Assembly (NCBI GenBank): GCA_021817875.1
Contig: JAKAFQ010000172.1
Span: 1 to 7,985 of the forward strand
Length of the DNA stretch: 7,985 bases
Reading direction: 5' to 3'
Source of the DNA: Pseudomonadota bacterium
GTDB lineage: Bacteria; Pseudomonadota; Gammaproteobacteria; Steroidobacterales; Steroidobacteraceae
Notes under the pieces: model-generated
Told to the model about the DNA's origin: nothing
The model's database searches: none
Seen by the model: only the letters and a program-made list of their open reading frames with translations
Translations under genes and position numbers: made by a program
Part shown: one piece after another, positions 1-6,487 of the stretch
How positions within the stretch are numbered: position 1 is the stretch's first letter
How the letters are laid out: the number at the start of each line of letters is the position of its first letter

Positions 1-137
1 ACGTTTCGAGAGCTCCGCTCGGTCGGCAGCCCGGCGGAGACGAGCGATGCGAGGGGCGCCAGCAGCGTCCCCTGCTCTGTCTCCAGCGTGGCTATAAAAC
101 CCCGATTCGTTGATTTCACTGCCGATAACCATTGCAT
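1..137 (-). CDS. Unrecognised gene downstream of tniQ, 5' part only (runs off the left edge)
   Basis: An ATG at 137-135 opens a frame with no stop up to the window edge, giving 45 codons that begin MQWLSAVKSTNRGFIATLE. A strong Shine-Dalgarno sequence, GGAGG, lies 8 nt before the ATG, which is what sets this start. It follows tniQ by 60 nt on the same strand, so it is probably the next gene of the transposition operon or the first cargo gene. The visible part has no motif I recognise; it is mildly hydrophobic between residues 25 and 36 (LLAPLASLVSAG) but not enough for a clear membrane segment. It lies in the same frame as tniQ, separated from it only by the TAG at 200-198, so it could instead be the distal part of a longer TnsD-type protein cut by that amber codon. 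The start signal favours a separate gene. Confidence 0.5.
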   Translation of the reverse strand, partial: MQWLSAVKSTNRGFIATLETEQGTLLAPLASLVSAGLPTERSSRN

Positions 138-197
138 TTCTGGACCCTCCGAAGAGGATCCGTGTAGCGATCGGGATTCGTGGCTCGAACATTGGGC

Positions 198-1355
198 CTA
201 CGGGGCACATCGGCGATGCGGCCGTATTCGTCGCGCGGCATGGGTGGATCGGCGAAAACGCGCCAAGAAGCGCAGGGAGCGAGGAAATCGATCCCGGAAG
301 CGTTTCATGCAGGGTTGCTCGCCGGAGGCCTCTATAAGGCTTCGTACGGTCAGCAGTTCTCCTTTGGCGGCATGCCTGTGCAGAAATGCCTCCATTTTGC
401 GCAGGGCTCGTGCATCGACGGCGCGATAATCGCGCCGGCGCGGCCCCGGCGCGCGATACGGCGCGTCGGTAAGGGTCTCGATGGGCGCTGCGTGCTCCAG
501 GAACGTCAGCATGAGCACGTGCTTGGGGGTGGCAAGGCGTGTCGGATAGCCGGGTCGAACGAAAAGCGCGGGCCAGGGGCTTTTTTGCCTCAGATCCATG
601 GCGGCACCCATCGACTGCAGAAAGCTCTCCCCAAAGAATCGGTTCAGATCGCGCGCAATGACCCGCGCCGCGACCGCGCGCGACCTTAATCGGTAGCCGA
701 GCGCAAAGGCGGCCACCGTATAACGTTCCAGCCAATTGCGGTCCGCCGGTCTGCGAAGCATCGCGCCGATGGAATACAGCGCAATCGACTCGAGCACCTC
801 ATCGGACAATGCAGGGGTCGCTGGGCGTGCGGAGATTTCAGCGGGCAGCAGCGCATCACCGGTTTTCCGGCCATGTTGCAGGGGAAGTGTCCCCCGCCAG
901 AGTCTCGTCCCGTGGATCAGGCATACGTTCACACCCGGCAGGAGGTGCGACCGGCGCCAGTACGTCTCGCCATGCGCTTGCAAATCGTCCGCAATGCAGA
1001 GTGGGCATACTCGCCGATACGGCGTACGGGCATGCACGACATGTCCCAACGTGTCGAGACCACATTGATTGCCCTCTGAAAGCGCTCGCGTCTTGAGTTC
1101 CGCTCGGCGGGCAAGCGGCATGAATGCAACGGCATACGGGAAAAGGGTATGCCGCTCCAGCAGATATTCCGGATCGGTGCCCGTAGCCTCGGCGAGTCGG
1201 TCAAGTGCAAACGGCATGAGGAAAGGCACGCTGCTGCCGGAACGACCCGTTGCCAGATAGAGCAGCCGACCCCAGCTCAGGCCCAGCCAGCGCGCCCCCC
1301 GTGCGAGCACGCTCCCGATCACCTCGTCGGGGTATGGTCTGGGCAGCAGGATCAT
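198..1355 (-). CDS. tniQ: TniQ/TnsD-family target-selection protein
   Basis: The product (385 aa) is a TniQ-family protein, the component of Tn7-like transposons that recognises or helps to recognise the target DNA and recruits TnsC. The N-terminus (MILLPRPYPDEVIGSVLAR) is the usual TniQ opening, where a proline-rich start leads into the first helices. A zinc-finger module follows: CPLC at residues 117-120, YWRRSHLLPGV around 132-141 and CLIHG at 145-149, so C117, C120, C145 and H148 are the likely ligands. At 385 aa it is longer than short TniQ proteins of CRISPR-linked elements and shorter than Tn7 TnsD (about 500 aa). The start ATG shares its A with the tnsC TGA stop, which suggests translational coupling; no strong Shine-Dalgarno is seen. 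The last 20 residues are strongly basic and unlike the rest; reading one base further on from about position 260 gives a different tail of about 47 residues ending at 116, so the C-terminus may be frameshifted. No second TniQ is visible. Confidence 0.88.
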   Translation of the reverse strand: MILLPRPYPDEVIGSVLARGARWLGLSWGRLLYLATGRSGSSVPFLMPFALDRLAEATGTDPEYLLERHTLFPYAVAFMPLARRAELKTRALSEGNQCGLDTLGHVVHARTPYRRVCPLCIADDLQAHGETYWRRSHLLPGVNVCLIHGTRLWRGTLPLQHGRKTGDALLPAEISARPATPALSDEVLESIALYSIGAMLRRPADRNWLERYTVAAFALGYRLRSRAVAARVIARDLNRFFGESFLQSMGAAMDLRQKSPWPALFVRPGYPTRLATPKHVLMLTFLEHAAPIETLTDAPYRAPGPRRRDYRAVDARALRKMEAFLHRHAAKGELLTVRSLIEASGEQPCMKRFRDRFPRSLRFLARFRRSTHAARRIRPHRRCAP

Positions 1356-1936
1356 CAGAACATGCTCAGGAAGTCCTCGGTGGATGGGACGAGTTTGAGC
1401 CGCAGCAGCTCCTCATACGCGCTCGAGTGGTTCTTAGCCGCAGCGCGGGTGGCGTTACGGTAGTCCTTCGGGTCGAGATCGACCGGATCCGTCGGCATGT
1501 TTGCGCTCGGTGCTTTCTTTTGCCTGCGACGCGGTGCGCCGGGAACCCGGGACGGAATCCGTGCCTTGCGAATTCGACCCGCAGCAGGGGCCTCCGCATC
1601 GCTCGACGGTGGCGTGAAGTTCGCCGTCGAAGCAGGGTCTGTTTGCGAGCCTCGGGCATGTGTAAGCGATCCACCTAACCTCCATATCTTGTCCAGACTC
1701 TTGTTGAGCGGCGCGATGTCTTGGTACGCCTCGAGAGCCCCCGTATTGTTGTCCCGAAGCGCCTTGATCATCGGATGGACCGGCTTAAATTGAGACTGAT
1801 AGACGTCTTGTATCAACGTCGGAGTCAGCTTCTCGCTGCCATCCAGCATTGCCCGCATCTGAGCCGCAGCAAACAGCGCGACGAGTATCGCGATGATCCC
1901 TTGTGAGCACTCGTAGAGTACTTTTTCACCGTCCAC
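1355..1936 (-). CDS. tnsC: TnsC C-terminal part, in the -1 frame relative to the ATPase part
   Basis: This frame encodes the missing C-terminus of TnsC. From V6 on (VLYECSQGIIAILVALFAAA) it continues exactly where the ATPase frame stops making sense, matching the conserved TnsC stretch 'LYE.SQGI...LF..AQ.RA'. It then carries the HPMIKALR segment, a long proline/alanine- and arginine-rich linker (about residues 95-145), and ends with AYEELLRLKLVPSTEDFL, the typical TnsC tail. In Tn7 the TnsC C-terminus contacts TnsA and TnsB. The frame is open from a GTG at 1936, but no Shine-Dalgarno precedes it and the first five residues are not family-like, so I infer it is translated as the end of a joined protein: K339 of the ATPase frame followed by V6 here, 527 aa in all (Tn7 TnsC is 555 aa). 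Its coding character is kept for all 188 codons, so either the shift is recent or the frame is used. Confidence 0.75.
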   Translation of the reverse strand: MDGEKVLYECSQGIIAILVALFAAAQMRAMLDGSEKLTPTLIQDVYQSQFKPVHPMIKALRDNNTGALEAYQDIAPLNKSLDKIWRLGGSLTHARGSQTDPASTANFTPPSSDAEAPAAGRIRKARIPSRVPGAPRRRQKKAPSANMPTDPVDLDPKDYRNATRAAAKNHSSAYEELLRLKLVPSTEDFLSMF

Positions 1937-2937
1937 TCATCGAGTTCGGTCGGTTTGCGCACCCATTGGAATTCCCACAGCTTCATGAGGACCTCCATCC
2001 ATTCATCTGGTTCACCAGGCTCATGCGATAAGGTCAAGCGATCCCAATGTGGCAAGGCCACCGCAACTGCGCGTCTGGCTCCCCGGAAATCCGTTTTAAA
2101 AACGTCATACGCCTTGTTCGTTCCCATGAACAGAATTGGCGCGTGAAGCAGGTTGAAAGCAGAGACGATCTCGCTCATGACGGTCTCGTCGCTCTTGTGA
2201 GTTTTGCTGAAGTTCTGCGCTTCATCGATGATGAGCATGCCGAGATTGTGCATATTTGCCAGCATCACCACGTTTGCCAATAACGTATAAGCGCCAGGTC
2301 GCCCACGACTTCCGTATTCGTCGTAGTAATTGGCACCGGGGATACGCGCGTCGAGTTCATGCAGCAGCGCATAACAGAATCCCTTCAAGCTCGTTCCATC
2401 CGTTGGTGCATCGGCCTGCAGAACCGGCACCTGGTAGAAGTGGTGTTGCCCGTGGTGAAGGGTCTTCGGGAATTCATCGCGCCACCTTTTCGCAAGGCTT
2501 GTCTTGCCCATGCCGGGGATGCCAAAGAGCGCGGCCGAAAGCGGGATCGAAGTCACGTTCGGACGCTGACTGAACGTCTCGCCGCGCTGACGCATCTCGT
2601 ATAGCTGTTGGGCTGTACGGGCTCGCTCGGGACTGTTTGGTCCGCGGTTCACGTAAGCTGATCGGACCATGGCGTCCAGCGTATGAATCACCGCCGGGTG
2701 CCGCTCCAGGGGAATCATGAGATTGCGCAGCTCAAGCAGCCGCGCGATGCGGATCCCCTTAGGCAAAAAGCGCTCGTCCGCACTGAAATCCGGTTGCCAG
2801 CAGATCCCGTCGAACACCGCCTCGTCCGCCGGGAGTGGCGGTAGCGCTTCGATGAGCGGATTACCGGCGTAATCCGGGACCGTCGACGGAGTATAGAAGG
2901 CCTCGACAACTGGGTACGTCGTTGATTTGTCGGTCAT
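1825..2937 (-). CDS. tnsC: TnsC AAA+ ATPase, transposition regulator (zero-frame product)
   Basis: TnsC is the ATP-dependent regulator that links the target selector (TniQ/TnsD) to the TnsAB transposase. The AAA+ core is plain: Walker A GIPGMGKTS at residues 139-147, Walker B LGMLIIDEAQ at 232-241, and a sensor I-like ILFMGTNKA at 268-276, preceded by a TnsC-type N-terminal region with ERHPAVI at 78-84. The ATG start lies 2 nt after the tnsB stop; only a weak purine stretch precedes it, so coupling with tnsB is likely. The family-like sequence runs to EWTVKK (residues 334-339). After that, the zero frame gives 31 arginine/serine-rich residues unlike TnsC and stops at 370 aa. The true continuation is in the -1 frame (1355-1936). 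The zero-frame protein would keep the ATPase but lose the C-terminal region that contacts TnsA and TnsB in Tn7. Confidence 0.88.
   Translation of the reverse strand: MTDKSTTYPVVEAFYTPSTVPDYAGNPLIEALPPLPADEAVFDGICWQPDFSADERFLPKGIRIARLLELRNLMIPLERHPAVIHTLDAMVRSAYVNRGPNSPERARTAQQLYEMRQRGETFSQRPNVTSIPLSAALFGIPGMGKTSLAKRWRDEFPKTLHHGQHHFYQVPVLQADAPTDGTSLKGFCYALLHELDARIPGANYYDEYGSRGRPGAYTLLANVVMLANMHNLGMLIIDEAQNFSKTHKSDETVMSEIVSAFNLLHAPILFMGTNKAYDVFKTDFRGARRAVAVALPHWDRLTLSHEPGEPDEWMEVLMKLWEFQWVRKPTELDEWTVKKYSTSAHKGSSRYSSRCLLRLRCGQCWMAARS
1906..1927 (-). other. Candidate -1 frameshift site with adjoining hairpin inside tnsC
   Basis: In the mRNA, the zero-frame codons GTG AAA AAG form the heptamer G AAA AAG at 1927-1921. 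A one-base backward slip at AAG lets the ribosome read GTA CTC TAC, which is the correct TnsC continuation VLYECS. A hairpin begins within the AAG codon: AGTACTC (1922-1916), loop TAC, GAGTGCT (1912-1906), seven pairs including one G-U. A second small hairpin, stem CGCGA/TCGCG with a 6-nt loop, lies at 1892-1877, 28 nt after the slip site. The A-site tetramer A AAG is known to slip in dnaX and in several insertion-sequence families. The first G makes P-site re-pairing poorer than in A AAA AAG, and the near hairpin is closer than the usual 5-9 nt. Loss of one A from a run of six explains the same data. Confidence 0.45.
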
Positions 2938-2939
2938 GG

Positions 2940-5030
2940 TTAGCTCATTCTCTTTCGGGCACGTTGCGCTGCGGTAAGAGCCGCGGCTTCTGGTTGTGTG
3001 GTGCGATTGCGAACGGGCAGCCCCATCACGTTGGACGTCTCCTGCGTGGGCGCCGAGGACGCATTGTTCGCCAGAGCCACCTGCTGCTCGGCGCGAACGA
3101 CATTCTCTCGGCGTTTCTGCTCAGCCCTTGCGGCCTTGCCGTTGGCCATGCGCGCATCAATCGAGAGAGGGCCGAGCTCGTCGCGCTTTGCCTCCGCTTC
3201 CCTGATCGCCGGGGCACGACGCTGGTTACTCTCGAATGCCACCTCTTCGCGCGTCTGCTGATGTGCCTCCTGTTGCTCCTGCGCGGTCTCGGATACGATC
3301 TCGATCTGCCTGAAGCTGAGACCACGGTACCCGTGGTTCTTCTCCGAGAGCGTCGCGAGAACGGGGCCGCTCTTGAGATGAACGTAGATGCAGTCGACGT
3401 AGCGGCGGTCATAGGAAACCGTGATTTCGTCCCGGCCTTTTCGCGCGCGCACAAATGCGCGGATCAGATCCGGGTGGTCGCTTGCGTAGTAGAGACCTTT
3501 GAAGTTGAGCCCGTCCTTGGTGATTTTCGCGGTCGCTCTTGGAAGCAACGCCATTCGCACGGTCTGTGCGTCGTAACGGTTACCGCAGTATCCGGTTTCC
3601 GTTACTCCAGCGTTCCAAAGTCCGATGGGACTAGGCTCGACGTGCTGCATTATTTGAGCAGCGGATCGAACGTCAGTCGTCAGTGGGGTTCTATTGTGTT
3701 TTATCACAGCCTCGAGGATCTCCCGGATCAACTCTTTCAAAGTGAGGCAGGCTTCCTTGTCATAGCGCTTCTTGCGACGCTTGCCGAAGTATTCCGGAGG
3801 TTGATAACCGGGCGTGATCTTGCGAAGGTCGACGGTGATCAGTTTGAAGCGTGTTTCGACATTAGGCTTTAAGTTTGGCATCAAAGACGGTGGGTTTGCG
3901 ATCGCGATTCCCAGCTCATCGGCGATGCTATTGCTGAATTTGGAGAACATCTCCGCATGATCACCTATGAATTCCTGCGGTAGAAAGCCTTCGGCCGGCC
4001 AGTCAAGGGGATCGTATTTGACGCCGTAGCGTTCGCAGAGCTCGCGCTTGGATTCCACCAGCGAGACCATGGCTTCCACGGCGACTTCCCAGCAGGGATT
4101 GTCTAGGCCGACGTAAAAACTGGGGATGAGCCGGGATCTGCGATCGACGATGAAGTAGATTGTGGCTTTGCCAATGATCGTTTTTCGATCGAGATCGTGA
4201 ACGATGTCTACATCGGCGATTGATGCGTCATTTTCATATCGATGGCCGATACCGATACAGTCGGCGATCGTGTCAGAGAGTGTTGGTTTGTGATCCCGCG
4301 CATACTCTTTTTTGCCTTTGCGCTTCTCAATCTGCACCCTATGCGAGTGTTTGTTGTGAAGGTAATATTTGAATTGCCGTTGCGAAGGCCGCTCACCAAA
4401 CTCGGGGAGGTATTTTGTGCCGTTGCCATCTTCAATTGAGTAAAATGTCGCACCGAGCCATTGGTAGGCGAGACCTATTGAACGGCGCTCATCGGCAAAG
4501 TAGTAGTTAATGGCTGCGTCCAATTTAATGTAATCCTCTGCAGTGATTTGGTAGTTGTTGCGACCACTGCGAGCGCACCGTCCGCGACCCGCGGTCGCTC
4601 CGCCTTCGTGGCGGCCACAGTTGGCAAAGTCGGGAATCAGTGCGCTTTTGGTCATTCCCCGCTGCCACCAGCGTCTAAGCAGGGCTTCAAGGGTGCGAGG
4701 GCAGCGCTCGGTGAGTTCGGCGATTCTTTCGATGGCGGCGCGGCGCTCGTCGGAATCGAAGAGATCGGCGCCGGACTCCAGGAGTTTTTTTGTCCGTGCA
4801 AAGTCGTCTTCGAGCTTTTTGCCGCATGCTTTGCTTGCCATGCGGGTATCCAGAGATTCCGTGACTGCTTCACGTTCACAACCCTCGAGCTCGCTTGGTG
4901 AAACGCGTATGGGCCACGCGGTTTTTGCTGAGATGTCGATGATCCAGGCGACGTCATTGGGCTTGTCGAGAGCGATGAGACGCCAGCGCGTTTCTCGCCA
5001 TTGAAAGACATCTCGATTGCAGAGTTTCAT
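2940..5030 (-). CDS. tnsB: TnsB DDE transposase (retroviral-integrase-type core)
   Basis: TnsB binds the transposon ends, cuts their 3' ends and joins them to target DNA. The 696-aa product has the expected layout: an N-terminal region with DNA-binding helices (about 1-250), the rve catalytic core (about 260-400), a beta-barrel region (about 480-580) and a charged C-terminal tail. The DDE residues are visible: D268 in YENDASIADV, D357 in EFIGDHAEM, and E392 in NVETRFKLI, with YFIVDRRSRLI (292-302) as the core strand before the second acidic residue. The length agrees with Tn7 TnsB (702 aa). The tail from about 580 on is rich in Q, E, A and R and probably helical; the TnsB tail contacts TnsC in related systems. 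The ATG overlaps the tnsA stop (ATGA), suggesting coupled translation. The centre of the gene is visibly more A/T-rich than the genes to the right of the operon, which fits transfer. It appears intact. Confidence 0.95.
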   Translation of the reverse strand: MKLCNRDVFQWRETRWRLIALDKPNDVAWIIDISAKTAWPIRVSPSELEGCEREAVTESLDTRMASKACGKKLEDDFARTKKLLESGADLFDSDERRAAIERIAELTERCPRTLEALLRRWWQRGMTKSALIPDFANCGRHEGGATAGRGRCARSGRNNYQITAEDYIKLDAAINYYFADERRSIGLAYQWLGATFYSIEDGNGTKYLPEFGERPSQRQFKYYLHNKHSHRVQIEKRKGKKEYARDHKPTLSDTIADCIGIGHRYENDASIADVDIVHDLDRKTIIGKATIYFIVDRRSRLIPSFYVGLDNPCWEVAVEAMVSLVESKRELCERYGVKYDPLDWPAEGFLPQEFIGDHAEMFSKFSNSIADELGIAIANPPSLMPNLKPNVETRFKLITVDLRKITPGYQPPEYFGKRRKKRYDKEACLTLKELIREILEAVIKHNRTPLTTDVRSAAQIMQHVEPSPIGLWNAGVTETGYCGNRYDAQTVRMALLPRATAKITKDGLNFKGLYYASDHPDLIRAFVRARKGRDEITVSYDRRYVDCIYVHLKSGPVLATLSEKNHGYRGLSFRQIEIVSETAQEQQEAHQQTREEVAFESNQRRAPAIREAEAKRDELGPLSIDARMANGKAARAEQKRRENVVRAEQQVALANNASSAPTQETSNVMGLPVRNRTTQPEAAALTAAQRARKRMS

Positions 5031-5869
5031 ACGACCATCCGAAGGTTGGCGTTCTCGGAGCCTTGGAGGCGGAAGTCGCTGAGCGGTCGGTCGGGCAGAT
5101 CAGGGCCGTTGAGTTCGACGTCCAGAAGGTAAGAGTCGATCAGGAGTTTTGCGGCTCTGAATCCAGTGCTCGGTTCATGGCTGTTCGCCTCGTCGAATTC
5201 CTTGCAAACCGCTCGCAGCGGGCGATCGCCGAACACAGTGGATGAAAGGTGGCGGTACATGCACTGCGTAATGTCGATGAGGTAATCCGGATACGGCAGC
5301 ACCTCATACGGCTTGGGGCGACCAGAAGCGATCCATTTTAGGTTTCTAACCAGTTGCTTCGGGATATGGGAGTCGAAGAAGACGACATGTTTGCTGCCGG
5401 ACTCGGCCAGGATTGCGCGGGTGAGTTCAAACTTTTCAAGCACCCTCGGGTCTTCGGCTTTGTCTCGGGTCTTGCAGTCGATTCCTATCAGGACCGTGTC
5501 GCGGGGCCGATGCACCGTGACAAGTAGATCGATCGTCATCACGCACGGGATGTTCGTGCCCGGGTAGTGGGGGTGGCGAATGCCGAGCGCGTGAGCGACT
5601 GCTTGGCTCAAGTTCCGGTTGAACGGATACTGCTCTTTGGCTTCGGAGACGGCTTGTGAGCGCTCCACGATCAAGAACGCCGCTTCCTCGACGTCGGACA
5701 GAAGCTCGACGTGGCGGCCAAGCTTAGGGCTAGGGACCCGGTGGGACCGGCCTAGGCTGCCCGGGAAGTCCTGGGCGGTGAGCCAGGGTTTGTACCTAGG
5801 CCCCTCGCCTTGCCCACGACCCTCCTTGTGCCAGCTCGAAAGCTTCTCATCAGTCCACTTCGGTGCCAT
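5027..5869 (-). CDS. tnsA: TnsA endonuclease
   Basis: TnsA cuts the 5' strands at the transposon ends, so that with TnsB the element leaves by cut-and-paste. The 280-aa product is close to Tn7 TnsA (273 aa) in length and pattern: HKEGRGQGEGPRYKPWLTAQ at 14-33, GRSHRVPSPKLGRH at 40-53, LLSDVEEAAFL at 56-66, and EQYPF at 79-83. The restriction-endonuclease-like active site reads E61, D114 (MTID) and D131-x-K133 (GIDCK), where Tn7 has Q-x-K. The C-terminal third is the winged-helix part expected to bind TnsC. I chose the ATG at 5869 because the N-terminus then aligns with Tn7 TnsA and a Shine-Dalgarno (TGAGGT) lies about 8 nt before it; the open frame extends to 6220, but that part lacks homology and overlaps the divergent gene. 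It is the first gene of the operon, so the regulatory signals for the whole tns set should lie in 5870-6079. Confidence 0.93.
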   Translation of the reverse strand: MAPKWTDEKLSSWHKEGRGQGEGPRYKPWLTAQDFPGSLGRSHRVPSPKLGRHVELLSDVEEAAFLIVERSQAVSEAKEQYPFNRNLSQAVAHALGIRHPHYPGTNIPCVMTIDLLVTVHRPRDTVLIGIDCKTRDKAEDPRVLEKFELTRAILAESGSKHVVFFDSHIPKQLVRNLKWIASGRPKPYEVLPYPDYLIDITQCMYRHLSSTVFGDRPLRAVCKEFDEANSHEPSTGFRAAKLLIDSYLLDVELNGPDLPDRPLSDFRLQGSENANLRMVV

Positions 5870-6079
5870 GACGCTGACCTCACTAAAGGACACTAGGCAC
5901 CTGTCTAGGTAGCCGTTCCAGTAGCTCGAATGCGCTTCTCCCGGATCCGAGAGATTTTTGCTGTCAGCGAGATAGCGAGGGGCCCGGATTGGGTTTATAT
6001 TCAGCAAAATGATGGAATAAGTGCCGATCGTGCCGCGTGCAGCAGCTATCGTCGTCGAAAATACTGTGAGTAACGAAAG
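5870..6079. promoter_or_regulatory. Divergent intergenic region between tnsA and the DUF6471-like gene
   Basis: These 210 bases separate two genes transcribed away from each other and must hold the tns promoter and probably that of the right-hand gene. In Tn7 this position, just upstream of tnsA, also holds the right transposon end with its TnsB sites. I see an 18-bp imperfect palindrome at 5937-5954, an A/T-rich patch at 5985-6020 with TATAAA on the minus strand as a possible -10, and two CTAGG elements at 5893 and 5905. I could not find a convincing -35/-10 pair, a terminal TGT/ACA with tandem 20-bp sites, or a duplication, so the end of the transposon is not placed. Confidence 0.4.
5937..5954. 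promoter_or_regulatory. 18-bp imperfect palindrome upstream of tnsA, candidate operator
   Basis: The sequence TCTC-C-CGGATCCG-A-GAGA is symmetrical except for one pair (5941/5950), and its centre lies about 76 bp before the tnsA start. Size and symmetry fit a dimeric repressor site. It is followed by T5 on the plus strand and could also be read as a small hairpin-plus-U terminator, but no plus-strand gene leads into it. Confidence 0.3.
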
Positions 6080-6487
6080 GTGAACTGCTGGAATGCAGAG
6101 GCCCAGCGAGTGTTTCGGACCATGCTGGTGCGGTCCGGGGTACGCCGCAAGCAGCTGGTCCACCTGCTGGCGGTAATGGGCATCGAGACGACCGAGTCCG
6201 CGATCGCGAACCGCATTCACCGCGGTACGCTCACCTTCGCCTTCGTCCTGCAGGTGGCTCGGGCGCTTGGGCTGAGGCAGCTGGAGCTCGACAATGACCC
6301 AATCCTGCAGAACGCTTCGCAGCGTGCGGGAGGCTCGCCGACTGATGCGAGAAACGGCGCCAATGATGGCGGCTTCCGTTTATGCGTTCGTGCAGACGCA
6401 AGCACGAGGCCGGCTCAAAGGACCGGGAAACCGGCGGCAGAACCCTTGCGGAACAAGGCGGTGACCGGGGTGAAATGCGTCGAGTAG
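6080..6487 (+). CDS. DUF6471-like small helix-turn-helix protein
   Basis: Residues 3-71 have the pattern of the DUF6471 family of small proteobacterial proteins: an EAQRVFRTMLVRSGV opening, KQLVHLLAVMG, then TTESAIANRIHRGTLTFAFV and LQVARALGL. The alternation of helices with 'ESAIANRIHRGT' in the middle looks like a helix-turn-helix with its recognition helix, so DNA binding is likely but not shown. The remaining 64 residues are low-complexity, rich in A, G, R and P, and may be a disordered tail. The GTG at 6080 is the only upstream start: an in-frame TAA lies 9 bases before it. A weak GTGAG about 9 nt upstream could serve as ribosome site. It is divergent from tnsA, a usual arrangement for a local regulator; whether it is cargo of the transposon or flanking DNA cannot be told. 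The N-terminal identification is fairly sure, the role is not. Confidence 0.7.
   Translation: MNCWNAEAQRVFRTMLVRSGVRRKQLVHLLAVMGIETTESAIANRIHRGTLTFAFVLQVARALGLRQLELDNDPILQNASQRAGGSPTDARNGANDGGFRLCVRADASTRPAQRTGKPAAEPLRNKAVTGVKCVE

Noticed and set aside
1825..1936. Independent start of the C-terminal TnsC frame at GTG 1936
   Set aside because: No Shine-Dalgarno precedes it and the first five residues are not family-like; the sequence joins smoothly to the ATPase frame at the A run.
2922..3872. Plus-strand open frame of 316 codons
   Set aside because: Lies opposite tnsB, whose catalytic residues and family pattern are clear; long antisense frames are common in G/C-rich genes.
5870..6220. N-terminal extension of tnsA to 6220
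   Set aside because: The extra 117 residues have no TnsA similarity, overlap the divergent DUF6471-like gene, and the ATG at 5869 has the ribosome site and matches the family length.
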